A stretch of 64,000 nt of DNA, taken from NCBI GenBank assembly GCA_964390905.1, contig CAYMLO010000009.1:35942-99941 (forward strand), written 5' to 3'. Below are positions 34,122-41,810 of this stretch, one piece after another. The stretch is from JAFGLZ01 sp964390905 (lineage in GTDB: Bacteria; Planctomycetota; Phycisphaerae; UBA1845; JAFGLZ01). Position 1 is the first letter of the stretch. Each line of letters starts with the position of its first letter. Both the position numbers and the translations under genes were made by a program. The notes below the pieces were generated by a model, which made no database searches, was not told where the DNA came from, and worked only from the letters and a program-made list of their open reading frames with translations.

Positions 34122-34859
34122 ATGCACCTGGAGAACATGCTGGACCACTACCTCCCCCCGTTGTTGGCGGGCAGCCGCCAGGAATGCCGTGAGCTGATCA
34201 GCAAAGCGCTTCGGCTTGGCGTTGATCCGAAGGCCATCTACGACCGCATCTTGTGGCCAGCGATGACCAAGGTCGACGAGTTATTCCGGGCGGACCACAT
34301 CAACGTCGCCGTGGAACACATGGCGACGCGGATCAACCGAGCCCTGGCCGATCAGGTGCAGAGCCGCCTGCCCCGGGCCGAGCACAACGGCAAGCGCGTC
34401 CTCATGATGTGCGCCGACGACGAGCCCGAGGAGCTCGGCGGGCAGATGACGGCCGATCTGTTCGAATCGGACGGCTGGGAAGTCTACTTCGTGGGGGGCG
34501 GCGTTCCTCACGACGAGATTCTCTCGATGGCCGGGCAGATCCGTCCTGATTTGCTGCTAGTCTTCGGGACCCAGCCGAGCGGGGTCCCGGGGGTGCGGAA
34601 GCTGATCGACATGATTCGGGAGATGGACGTCACGCCGACGATGAACGTGATGGTTTCCGGCGGGGTCTTCAATCGCGCGGAGGGATTGTGGGAGGAGATC
34701 AATAGCGACCTGTTTGCCCCGACGGCCCGTGAGGCCCTCGAGGTCGCCAATTCAGCGACGCCCCGGACGCCCGAGGTCCGGCCTGCAGGCGTGCCCAAGA
34801 AGAAGCGTCGTCGTCGTCGGCGTCCCCCTCTGCTGGAGCAATGCGCGGGCAACGCCTAG
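34122..34859 (+). CDS. B12-binding-fold protein with altered cobalamin motif
   Basis: 245 residues from ATG at 34122 (AGGAAGGA seven bases upstream). Residues 1-85 form a helical cap as in corrinoid proteins and CarH-like regulators (LGVDPKAIYDRILWPAMTKV). Residues 90-210 form the Rossmann-like B12 domain: RVLMMCADDEPEELGGQMTA, GWEVYFVGGGVPHDEILSMA, PDLLLVFGTQPSG. In cobalamin-binding relatives the first loop has E-x-H-x-x-G with His as lower cobalt ligand; here the His position is Glu (DEPEELG). B12 may bind base-on or not at all. The C-terminus is basic (KKKRRRRRRP) and may contact nucleic acid. No methyltransferase is near. Confidence 0.8.
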   Translation: MHLENMLDHYLPPLLAGSRQECRELISKALRLGVDPKAIYDRILWPAMTKVDELFRADHINVAVEHMATRINRALADQVQSRLPRAEHNGKRVLMMCADDEPEELGGQMTADLFESDGWEVYFVGGGVPHDEILSMAGQIRPDLLLVFGTQPSGVPGVRKLIDMIREMDVTPTMNVMVSGGVFNRAEGLWEEINSDLFAPTAREALEVANSATPRTPEVRPAGVPKKKRRRRRRPPLLEQCAGNA

Positions 34860-35029
34860 CCTGACACCAAGTCATTTCACCGAACTGTCAGCTCGGGGCT
34901 CGCGGGGGGGCGTCCCGTCGGCAGGGCGTCGCGCCCTTGCAGCGATCACGGTCGCCCGACGCGACCTGAGGCTGGGCGCGTACACTGTGCCCGTTCTCGC
35001 TCCCGTGCCGGAGTCGACCTTGGCGTGTC

Positions 35030-35140
35030 CTAGCTCGCGATAAGCCAGACCAGCAGCGATGCCGTGAAGACGGCATACCCCGCTAGCAGTGCTGCAAGCT
35101 TGCGCCTTTGTGAGGACACCATGTGATCCAACGCAGCCAT
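35030..35140 (-). CDS. Putative 36-residue single-helix membrane protein
   Basis: A short frame from ATG (35140-35138) to TAG (35032-35030). It encodes a charged N-terminus (MAALDHMVSSQRRKL) and one hydrophobic helix (LAGYAVFTASLLVWLIAS), typical of small single-pass proteins with the positive side inside. A GGGCGGG stretch lies seven or so bases before the start, and a TTGACG-17-TTTACT pair lies about 100 bp upstream. It is too short for coding statistics and I recognise no family. It could also be chance. Confidence 0.42.
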   Translation of the reverse strand: MAALDHMVSSQRRKLAALLAGYAVFTASLLVWLIAS

Positions 35141-35389
35141 AGCGTTGCCCGCCCTGCTACAATGTAGCACTCCCCCCTGACGTGACGGCAGCAACACAGA
35201 AGAAGTGGTTTGCTTTTCCCCTTCCCCTGGTCCCCTACTCTACATACAGTAAACCACACGACGCGAGATTCGTCAAGTTAGAAGCAGATGAGATGGTCGG
35301 GGCTCGATGTCTGCGGGGTCGCCCGGCGGCACCTGTGTGTAAACTTGCCGCCGGTGCTACGGCCAAGCACAGCTACCCAGCGTCCGATA

Positions 35390-35605
35390 TCAGTAGGTCA
35401 CAAGCCAGCGGCTGAGCCGGGTGGGCCGGTCAAGCATCAGGAGCAGATCCACGTCGTCCGGGATCATGTAGACATCGTGATAGAAGACCCGGTCGTAGAC
35501 GTGCGCATGTTCGCTCTGTGTTTGCGTCAGGCTGCACCCGGGTTGGACGGCGGCCAGCGCGACCAGCAAGACGATCAGTGCGCCCATCAGAATGCCGTTT
35601 CTCAT
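35390..35605 (-). CDS. Small predicted lipoprotein (71 residues)
   Basis: From ATG at 35605: MRNGILMGALIVLLVALAAV followed by the lipobox QPGC at residues 21-24, so a lipid-modified envelope protein of about 48 mature residues. The mature part is acidic and tyrosine-rich (HAHVYDRVFYHDVYMIPDDV) with no recognised family. An AGGGG lies about eight bases upstream. The longer frame to 35869 is rejected because it translates GC-rich DNA with no signal sequence at its own start. It lies downstream of the HU-type gene on the same strand. Confidence 0.6.
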   Translation of the reverse strand: MRNGILMGALIVLLVALAAVQPGCSLTQTQSEHAHVYDRVFYHDVYMIPDDVDLLLMLDRPTRLSRWLVTY

Positions 35606-35837
35606 GGATCTTGCCCCTGGCAAAGGTTCGATAGAAGTCTCCACACGGCAGGCCTCGACCCCCGGGCACGCTAGCCCGCGGCAGTCTGCCCCGAAAGGAG
35701 GGCGCGGTCCGACGCGCAGGCAATCCAAGCGACCGCAGGGCTCCCTCCGCGCAGGGAGACCGTGCCTAGTACTACTTCGGCAAGGCGGCTTCGGGTACTG
35801 GAGCGATTCTGTGAAAGGCTCCCGGCCGTTACCGGGC

Positions 35838-36200
35838 TCACTCCCCGCCCTTAGGGGACGAGGAGCCAAACGGGACAGCGCCTGAGGTGGCAGGGCGCGT
35901 AGACTCGATCGTCGTCGTCCGGTCCAATCCGCTGACCAGATCCGCCAGCCGCTTGCCAGGCTGGAAGATCACAACCGTCTTTGCCGGCACGGCCACCTGT
36001 TCGTTGGTCCGCGGGTTCCGGGCAACGCGAGGGGCTCGACGCTTGACCTCGAAGACCCCGAAGTTCCGTAGCTCCATCCGTCGGGTCTTGAGCAGCGCGT
36101 CCACAATCGAATCAAGCACATCCTGGACCGCACGCTTGGCGATGACCTGGTCTATCCCGTGGCGAGCCGCAATCTGTTTTGCGATCTGCTTCTTGGTCAA
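35838..36200 (-). CDS. HU/IHF-family DNA-binding protein (TTG start)
   Basis: 120 residues. The start is a TTG at 36200, five bases after a perfect AGGAGGT, reading MTKKQIAKQIAARHGIDQ; an ATG further upstream (36317) would add unrelated residues. The fold follows the family: helical dimerisation part (VIAKRAVQDVLDSIVDALLK), then the beta core (MELRNFGVFEVKRRAPRVAR) and the DNA-intercalating arm with NPRTNEQVAVPAKTVVIF. Residues 91-120 form an extra Ser/Thr-rich tail not found in classical 90-residue HU. It bends and compacts DNA. Confidence 0.92.
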   Translation of the reverse strand: MTKKQIAKQIAARHGIDQVIAKRAVQDVLDSIVDALLKTRRMELRNFGVFEVKRRAPRVARNPRTNEQVAVPAKTVVIFQPGKRLADLVSGLDRTTTIESTRPATSGAVPFGSSSPKGGE

Positions 36201-36317
36201 GGTGACCTCCTGCCTGGCTTCGCCTGTGCCGCGTGATTGGTCTGGATCATCCTCCCGGGTCCTATGACGAAGGACCGCTTCGTGCCAGGATGCTTTTCCC
36301 ACCGTGATTACCTTCAC

Positions 36318-36346
36318 TAGTTACACCTCAGCGGCCCAAAAGTCAA
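36318..36346 (-). promoter_or_regulatory. Predicted promoter of the HU-type gene
   Basis: On the minus strand TTGACT (36346-36341), 17 bp, TAACTA (36323-36318). It would give a leader of about 110 nt before the TTG start. Confidence 0.42.
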
Positions 36347-36369
36347 GGCAAAACCGGCACTTACCGTAT

Positions 36370-36864
36370 CTATTGCCGGTCGTCTTGGATGCCTTGGGGG
36401 GCACCGAGTTGGCGTAGGGCGTCAGGCCATTCGGCATAGCAATATGGGACGCAATGAGTTTCGTGGAGGCCCCGCAGGATCCCGTGCCACCTCTCGCCGC
36501 TCGGGCGCCCTGGATCCTCCGCTCGGCCTTGGCAGAGAAAAATCCGGCAGCCCAGCAATCGATGGCAATGAATGCCACAAGCGTCGTGCCGCAGATAGGG
36601 ACACACCGCGGGTGACGTCGGGTCACACTCCCGAACCACACCCACGTGCGCCACCAGATAGGACAGCTCCATCGGCGTGACGAACAAGCGGTGCCCGTAT
36701 TCGGCGAACCTGCAGCACTCTCCGCATTGACGACAAGCGTGGGACAGAGACGACATCGACGCGTCGACCTGCGCAAAGAGATCCGCGATCGCCTGCACGA
36801 TCCGCAAGGCTTTGCTGTTGGCCAGGATCGCGTCGATGGGCAGCGTCGAAGGCCCCATGGCCAT
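36370..36864 (-). CDS. YkgJ-type cysteine-cluster protein (second of a pair)
   Basis: 164 residues. The cluster C-x2-C-x2-CC is present as HACRQCGECCRFAEYGHRLF, followed by PMELSYLVAHVG, CPYLRHDACGIHCHRLLGCR and a C-terminal cysteine (YCYAEWPDAL). This is the layout of UPF0153/YkgJ proteins, which probably bind zinc or an Fe-S cluster; their function is poorly known. The ATG at 36864 overlaps the stop of the preceding gene in TGATG, so translation is coupled. Confidence 0.85.
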   Translation of the reverse strand: MAMGPSTLPIDAILANSKALRIVQAIADLFAQVDASMSSLSHACRQCGECCRFAEYGHRLFVTPMELSYLVAHVGVVRECDPTSPAVCPYLRHDACGIHCHRLLGCRIFLCQGRAEDPGRPSGERWHGILRGLHETHCVPYCYAEWPDALRQLGAPQGIQDDRQ

Positions 36865-37286
36865 CACCAGTCGTTGCCCTGGCAGATCTCGTTGATCCGG
36901 CCGGCGTCGAAGAACTTGCCTTGATTCATGCCTGGACACACGGTCGCCGCGGCCGCCCAGTGCTCGGGCGATTTCAGGTTGATCTTCCAGAACGGCCAGG
37001 TGCGGCACTGGCGGGGCCGGACCTCGTAGATCTCGCATTCGACCTTCCGGCCGTTGCGCTTCAAGAAGATGCAGTCTCCGTCTGGCTTCTCGGTCAGGCT
37101 GTGGCGGAATCCCACGCGGCGGATGTACTTTGGGGGGAGGCGGCGATCTTTGAAGCCCAGTGCTTTGGCGATTTCGCGATGTTCGGCTGCCGTGACCCAG
37201 ACGTAGCCCGGTTCCCCGCTGCAGCAGTTGCCGCACTGCTTGCATTCGAACGACAGTCCCTTGCGGTACCACGTGTAATCAGCCAC
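36864..37286 (-). CDS. YkgJ-type cysteine-cluster protein (first of a pair)
   Basis: About 140 residues if the GTG at 37286 is used; an ATG at 37400 would add 38 unconserved residues, and GTG at 37316 is also possible. The cluster is FECKQCGNCCSGEPGYVWV, then VTAAEHREIAKALGF, and a second part DGDCIFLKRNGRKVECEIYE with VRPRQCRTWPFWK and the final cysteine in VCPGMNQG. This is the complete YkgJ/UPF0153 pattern and is closer to the canonical family than its neighbour. It is coupled to the second copy by TGATG. It is divergent from the TPR glycosyltransferase gene. Confidence 0.85.
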   Translation of the reverse strand: MADYTWYRKGLSFECKQCGNCCSGEPGYVWVTAAEHREIAKALGFKDRRLPPKYIRRVGFRHSLTEKPDGDCIFLKRNGRKVECEIYEVRPRQCRTWPFWKINLKSPEHWAAAATVCPGMNQGKFFDAGRINEICQGNDW

Positions 37287-37481
37287 GGGGACACGGTCCT
37301 CGATGTCGGCTCGCACGGAGAGGTCTGCAACAAGCTTAGGACAATGTCGGGGTCGTTTCAAGGGATCGGTGGTTCGCGGGGGGCTCTGTTGTGGTAACAT
37401 AGCCCCTTTCGGTTGCAGGATTTCCGTCAGACCGGACGATAGTGCTTGTGGACCACGTGATTTCGAGTGCGGGACGACTTC

Positions 37482-39431
37482 ATGAGCTCTCAGCAAGATC
37501 AGGGGTCGCCTACGGCGCCCACGGACCCATCGCCTGGAACGCAGGTGTCTGACCAGAGCCGCATGACAGCGGAGGCGATTCAGCGCCCACCCGGTGCGCC
37601 GGACGAACGGCCCGGGGCGGCCGCCGTGTTGCCGTTCGTTGGGATCATCGTAGCGGCGACGATCGTGGCCTTCTCGCCGACATTCCGAAATGACTTCGTG
37701 CGCTGGGACGACGATGTCAACCTCGTGGGCAACGAGAACTACCGGGGGCTCTGGCCGCGCAACATCCGGTGGATGTTCTCGACCACCTGGCAGGGTCCTT
37801 ATCAACCGCTGAGCTGGGTCTCGTACGCCATTGATCACTTGATCTGGGGCGTCGACGAGCACGGCCGACCCAGGGCGTTCGGCTACCACCTGACGAGCTT
37901 GTTGCTCCATGCGGCCTGCGCGGTCGTGCTCTTCTTCATCGCGTTGCGACTACTGCGGCTGATCTTCCGCGTCGAGGAAGGCGAGCAGACCACCGCCCTG
38001 TCGATCGCCGCAGCGACGGGGGCGTTGTTGTTTGCGATCCACCCGCTTCGGGTGGAATCGGTGGCCTGGGCGACTGAGCGCCGTGACGTACTGAGCGGTC
38101 TGTTCCTTCTGCTGGCGACCTTGACGTATCTCCGCGCCCGCACGCCGCGGGAGGAGTCGGAGGGTTCGAGGGGACGATCGCTCGGCGCGACGTTCGTGCT
38201 GTTCGTGGCGGCACTGTTATCCAAGGGCACGACGTTGGTCTTCCCGATCGTGCTGTTGGTGCTGGACGTCTATCCGCTCCGCCGCTTGAGTGGCGGCGTA
38301 CGGGATTGGCTCAAGCCGCCCGCGCGGGAAGTGTGGTTTGAGAAATTCCCGTTCCTGGCAGCGGCGGCGTTGGCGGGCGTGATGGCCGTCAGAGGGCAAG
38401 CGGAGGCGGGCGCCTTGCTTGACTTGGCGGAACGAGACATCCCGGCTCGGATTGCCATGGTCTTCTACGGCCCGGCCTTCTATCTCTTCAAGACGGTGGT
38501 TCCGATTCCCCTGAGCCCGTTGTACGAGTGGCCCGTTGACTTCAGTCCGCTGGCCTGGCCCTACTTGCTCAGTGCCGTGTTCGTTGTCGCGCTGACGGTC
38601 TTGCTGGTTCGCTTTCGATCCCACTGGCCCGCTGGGCTTGCGTTGTGGCTGATCTACCTGGTCTTCCTGCTTCCGGTCCTGGTGCCGTTCCAGGCAGGGG
38701 GGCACCTGGCGGCCGACCGCTACACCTATCTGTCCTGCATCGGATGGGCGCTGCTGGTCGCGGCCATCGTTGCCCATTGTTGGTTGCGACGGGGCGGGAC
38801 AGCGGCCGTTGGCGTTACGGCGGGGGTGGTGCTGGCGGTCGTCGCGCTTTCCGCGCTGACGTTCCGGCAGACGTTGGTGTGGCGCGATACCTGGTCGCTG
38901 TGGACCCATGTCAAGCAGATCGATCCTGAGTGCTGGCATGCCTACGGAGGGTTGGGCACGGAGTTGCGTCGCCTCAAACGGCATGACGACGCGCTTGAGA
39001 TGCTAAACAAGGCTTGTCAGCTCAACCCGAACTCCGCAGAGATCCACAACAATCTGGGGTCGGTTTACTCGGACCTGGGCCGGTACACCGATGCGCTGCC
39101 GTGCTACCGCAAGGCGATCAAGCTCAATCCGCGTCTTGTCGCGCCTCGCTACAACCTGGCCGGCGCGCTGATCCGCGTGGACCGACTCAAGGAGGCAGAG
39201 GATTCCTTGCGAGCTGCCCTCAAGCTTCAGGACACGTTCGCACAGGCGCACAACAGGCTGGGCGAGGTCAACGTCCTGTTGGCCAAACGAGAAGAGCAAC
39301 GCAATGACCTTGCCAAGGCGCGGATGTACTACGAACGGGCACTCATTTCGCTGAAGGCAGCCATACCGGACTACCCGCAAGCCGCCGACACGGCTCGCGC
39401 TGTCCTGGACAAGCTGGAAACCATGCCGTGA
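37482..39431 (+). CDS. TMTC-like membrane protein with C-terminal TPRs (putative O-mannosyltransferase) 1
   Basis: 649 residues from ATG at 37482. After a Pro-rich head comes a membrane region of about 9-10 helices (residues 45-460). The first periplasmic loop carries FVRWDDDVNLVGNENYRGLW and QGPYQPLSWVSYAIDHLIWG. This DD motif plus Y-R/Q-P-L-S pattern is that of TMTC/DUF1736 proteins, which are protein O-mannosyltransferases in animals. PLRVESVAWATERRDVLSGL is a further hallmark. The C-terminus has about four TPRs (SAEIHNNLGSVYSDLGRYTD, RLVAPRYNLAGALIRVDRLK). The next gene, a paralogue, faces it. Confidence 0.85.
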   Translation: MSSQQDQGSPTAPTDPSPGTQVSDQSRMTAEAIQRPPGAPDERPGAAAVLPFVGIIVAATIVAFSPTFRNDFVRWDDDVNLVGNENYRGLWPRNIRWMFSTTWQGPYQPLSWVSYAIDHLIWGVDEHGRPRAFGYHLTSLLLHAACAVVLFFIALRLLRLIFRVEEGEQTTALSIAAATGALLFAIHPLRVESVAWATERRDVLSGLFLLLATLTYLRARTPREESEGSRGRSLGATFVLFVAALLSKGTTLVFPIVLLVLDVYPLRRLSGGVRDWLKPPAREVWFEKFPFLAAAALAGVMAVRGQAEAGALLDLAERDIPARIAMVFYGPAFYLFKTVVPIPLSPLYEWPVDFSPLAWPYLLSAVFVVALTVLLVRFRSHWPAGLALWLIYLVFLLPVLVPFQAGGHLAADRYTYLSCIGWALLVAAIVAHCWLRRGGTAAVGVTAGVVLAVVALSALTFRQTLVWRDTWSLWTHVKQIDPECWHAYGGLGTELRRLKRHDDALEMLNKACQLNPNSAEIHNNLGSVYSDLGRYTDALPCYRKAIKLNPRLVAPRYNLAGALIRVDRLKEAEDSLRAALKLQDTFAQAHNRLGEVNVLLAKREEQRNDLAKARMYYERALISLKAAIPDYPQAADTARAVLDKLETMP

Positions 39432-39566
39432 GCCCCGGCAGGGACGCTTGCGCGGATGACGAGGAGCGCTCTGCCAGTTGTGCCCATTGAGGTGTGGGTC
39501 GACGGATCCCAGGTTCCGGACTCCGGGGACGAGATCCGCGGGGGTGGGTCTCTTGGGCCGTCGGGA

Positions 39567-41777
39567 TCAGTAGCTGCTTCGGCGGAGAGCTTTGCCGACT
39601 TGGTATTGCCGTCGCCTTTCCCGAAACACCTGGGCGGTCTTCGGGTCAGTGGCCGAGATCAGGTCAATGGCTCGTTGTATGGCCTGCATCGCCTTCTCGA
39701 ACTCGCCCACCTCGGCATGGGCGGCCGCCAGCGTATCCAGCATATAAGCCCTCTGGTACTTCGTCCTCTGGCAGACGCGCAGGGCCAGTTCTAGCGCCTC
39801 AGGGCCGTTGCGAACGTCGTCGGACCGACACGTGGCCAGGATGTAGGCCAACGTATTGGCCAGCTCCAGATGGTCGGGCATGTGTTTCAGGGCCGTCCGA
39901 AGTACGTCCACCGCCTCACCGAACCTACGCTGGGCGACCAGGATGCCCAGCAGGTTCTCGTAGGCGCGGACGTAGGTCGGATCCAGCTCCATCGCCTTGC
40001 GGTACGCCTCCATCCCTTCCTCGAGTTTTCCACCACTCACCAACGCCAGGCCGAGCGTGTTGTGGGCCGCCGCGTGGGTCTTGTCGATGGCGATGGCCTG
40101 CTGCACCCGCTCAACGGCCTCGTCGAAGCGTTGGAGTCCGATCAACGCCACGCCCATGTTGGCCAGGGCATCGGCGTGCCGGGGTTCGTGCTTGAGGACC
40201 TGCTGGTAGGCCTCGAGCCCTTCTTCGTGCTTGCCTCCCGTGACCAAGGTGTTGCCCAGGTTCTGCCAGGCGATCACGTAGTCGGGCCTGGCCGCCACGG
40301 CGAAACCGTAGGCGGCAAGGGCTTGGTCCCTCCCCGTGGCTTTTCGTTCCCAAGCCGTTCCGAGGTTGTAGTGGGATACGGCCGACGACATGTTGAGTTC
40401 GGCGGCCCGCGTCCACAGCCCGATCTCGTTCTGCCAGAAACCACACTGTCGCCAAGTGAGCGATGCCAATCCCCCCGCCAGCAGGATGACCACGACCGCC
40501 GGCGCTCGGAACACGGCATGCGGGTCTTCCGTTCCCAATCGCCGCCACCAAGCCAGCAAGACCCCGCCGGGGAGCAAGGCCAGGCTCAACCCGGGCAGGT
40601 AGCTGTACCGATCGGCGGCCATCTGTACGCCCACCTGGATGAACCCCAGCATGGGCAGGAGCATGATGACGTAGGCGAGCCACGCCACGCCCAGCCCGGG
40701 AAGACGCCGCCGCACCCAGATGACCCCGGTCGTGACGGCCACCCCCACGATGATGTAGAGAGACACGCGCCCCGCCACTTGCGCCAGGCCGGCGGGGAGC
40801 TCGTACATGGGTGATAGGTAGATGGGCAAGACCGTCTTGCTCAGGTAGAACCCCACGCCCGAGACGCCCACGAGGATGCGAGCCAAGATGCCGTGCTTGG
40901 CCAGTCCCATCATGGCACCGGCCTCGGCCTGTCCGGCCAGCGCGACCAGTCCGATCGCCAAGGCCAACGCAAGGAACGGGATCTTCTCGGCAAGCACGCT
41001 CTCGTTCGCTCTGTTTCGCCAGGCGCCGGACTTGGCCCGCAGACGGCGGAGCGGATAGAGGTCCAGCACCACCATGACGATCGGCAAGGTCACGGTTGTG
41101 GCCTTGGACAGTAGCGCCATGGCGTACAAGACCAGGGCCGCGACGTACCATCCGGTCCGGCCCTGCGCCCCGGCGCGCAGCTCGGCGTAGCGGAGGTAGC
41201 TCAGCACGGTGACCATGAAGAACAGCCCGCTGAGCACGTCGCGTCGCTCGGTCAGCCAGGCAACCGATTCCACGCGCAGGGGATGGACGGCAAAGACGAC
41301 CGCCGCCCCTGCCGCCGCCCAGCAGAGCGCGGGATCCGCCAACGTCGTGCGCACTGCAGATCGTGCCTTGCCGTCTGAGCAAGGCGCGCCCGCAGCGGCC
41401 GCTGCCAGCAGGCGGCGCGCCACGTAGAAGAAGACGACGGCCGCTCCCGCGTGCAGCAGGATGCTGGTCAGATGCATTCCCCAGAGCATCTTGCCCCGCC
41501 AGATGGCACGGTCCGTCGCCAGACTCAGCCAGCTGAGTGGCTGGTACGGACCTGTGTACCTGGTGGTGAACATCCATCCCAGGTTGGACAGGCCAAGGGA
41601 GTGGATGTGCTCGTTGCGCTGGATGGCCGCCTCGTCATCCCAGACGTATTCGTTGTCGAGGGCCGGACAGAAGGCCACGACGGTGGCGATCGCTATCAGC
41701 AACGGCAACAGCCAATTCAGCCGGTCGGCTGCCGATGCGGGCGCTTCGTCGGGAACGCTGGCGTGCGTGGGATCCAT
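39567..41777 (-). CDS. TMTC-like membrane protein with C-terminal TPRs 2
   Basis: 736 residues from ATG at 41777. The loop motif EYVWDDEAAIQRNEHIHSLG, then GPYQPLSWLSLATDRAIW and PLRVESVAWLTERRDVLSGL, make this a clear paralogue of the gene at 37482. The membrane part ends near residue 455. About six TPRs follow (SSAVSHYNLGTAWERKATGR, PDYVIAWQNLGNTLVTGGKH, PTYVRAYENLLGILVAQRRF). The last part, RNGPEALELALRVCQRTKYQ with YMLDTLAAAHAEVGEFEKAM, is typical of planctomycete TPR proteins. A role in glycosylating extracytoplasmic proteins is inferred from the animal homologues. Confidence 0.85.
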   Translation of the reverse strand: MDPTHASVPDEAPASAADRLNWLLPLLIAIATVVAFCPALDNEYVWDDEAAIQRNEHIHSLGLSNLGWMFTTRYTGPYQPLSWLSLATDRAIWRGKMLWGMHLTSILLHAGAAVVFFYVARRLLAAAAAGAPCSDGKARSAVRTTLADPALCWAAAGAAVVFAVHPLRVESVAWLTERRDVLSGLFFMVTVLSYLRYAELRAGAQGRTGWYVAALVLYAMALLSKATTVTLPIVMVVLDLYPLRRLRAKSGAWRNRANESVLAEKIPFLALALAIGLVALAGQAEAGAMMGLAKHGILARILVGVSGVGFYLSKTVLPIYLSPMYELPAGLAQVAGRVSLYIIVGVAVTTGVIWVRRRLPGLGVAWLAYVIMLLPMLGFIQVGVQMAADRYSYLPGLSLALLPGGVLLAWWRRLGTEDPHAVFRAPAVVVILLAGGLASLTWRQCGFWQNEIGLWTRAAELNMSSAVSHYNLGTAWERKATGRDQALAAYGFAVAARPDYVIAWQNLGNTLVTGGKHEEGLEAYQQVLKHEPRHADALANMGVALIGLQRFDEAVERVQQAIAIDKTHAAAHNTLGLALVSGGKLEEGMEAYRKAMELDPTYVRAYENLLGILVAQRRFGEAVDVLRTALKHMPDHLELANTLAYILATCRSDDVRNGPEALELALRVCQRTKYQRAYMLDTLAAAHAEVGEFEKAMQAIQRAIDLISATDPKTAQVFRERRRQYQVGKALRRSSY

Positions 41778-41810
41778 ACGACGTATGATACGTTCCGGCG
41801 CGGCAAGGGC

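Noticed and set aside
35690..35800. c-di-GMP-I (GEMM) riboswitch-like pattern on the plus strand
   Set aside because: Fragments such as GCAGGCAATCC and GACCGCAGGGCTCC recall it, but the GAAA tetraloop and receptor are absent and no plus-strand gene follows.
36318..36776. Open frame of about 150 codons on the minus strand across the YkgJ pair
   Set aside because: It is out of frame with the cysteine-cluster protein and gives Arg/Thr/Trp-rich sequence typical of a shadow frame.
37400..37910. Minus-strand extension of the first YkgJ gene to 37910
   Set aside because: It would overlap the start of the TMTC-like gene on the other strand and is Arg/Pro-rich without conservation.
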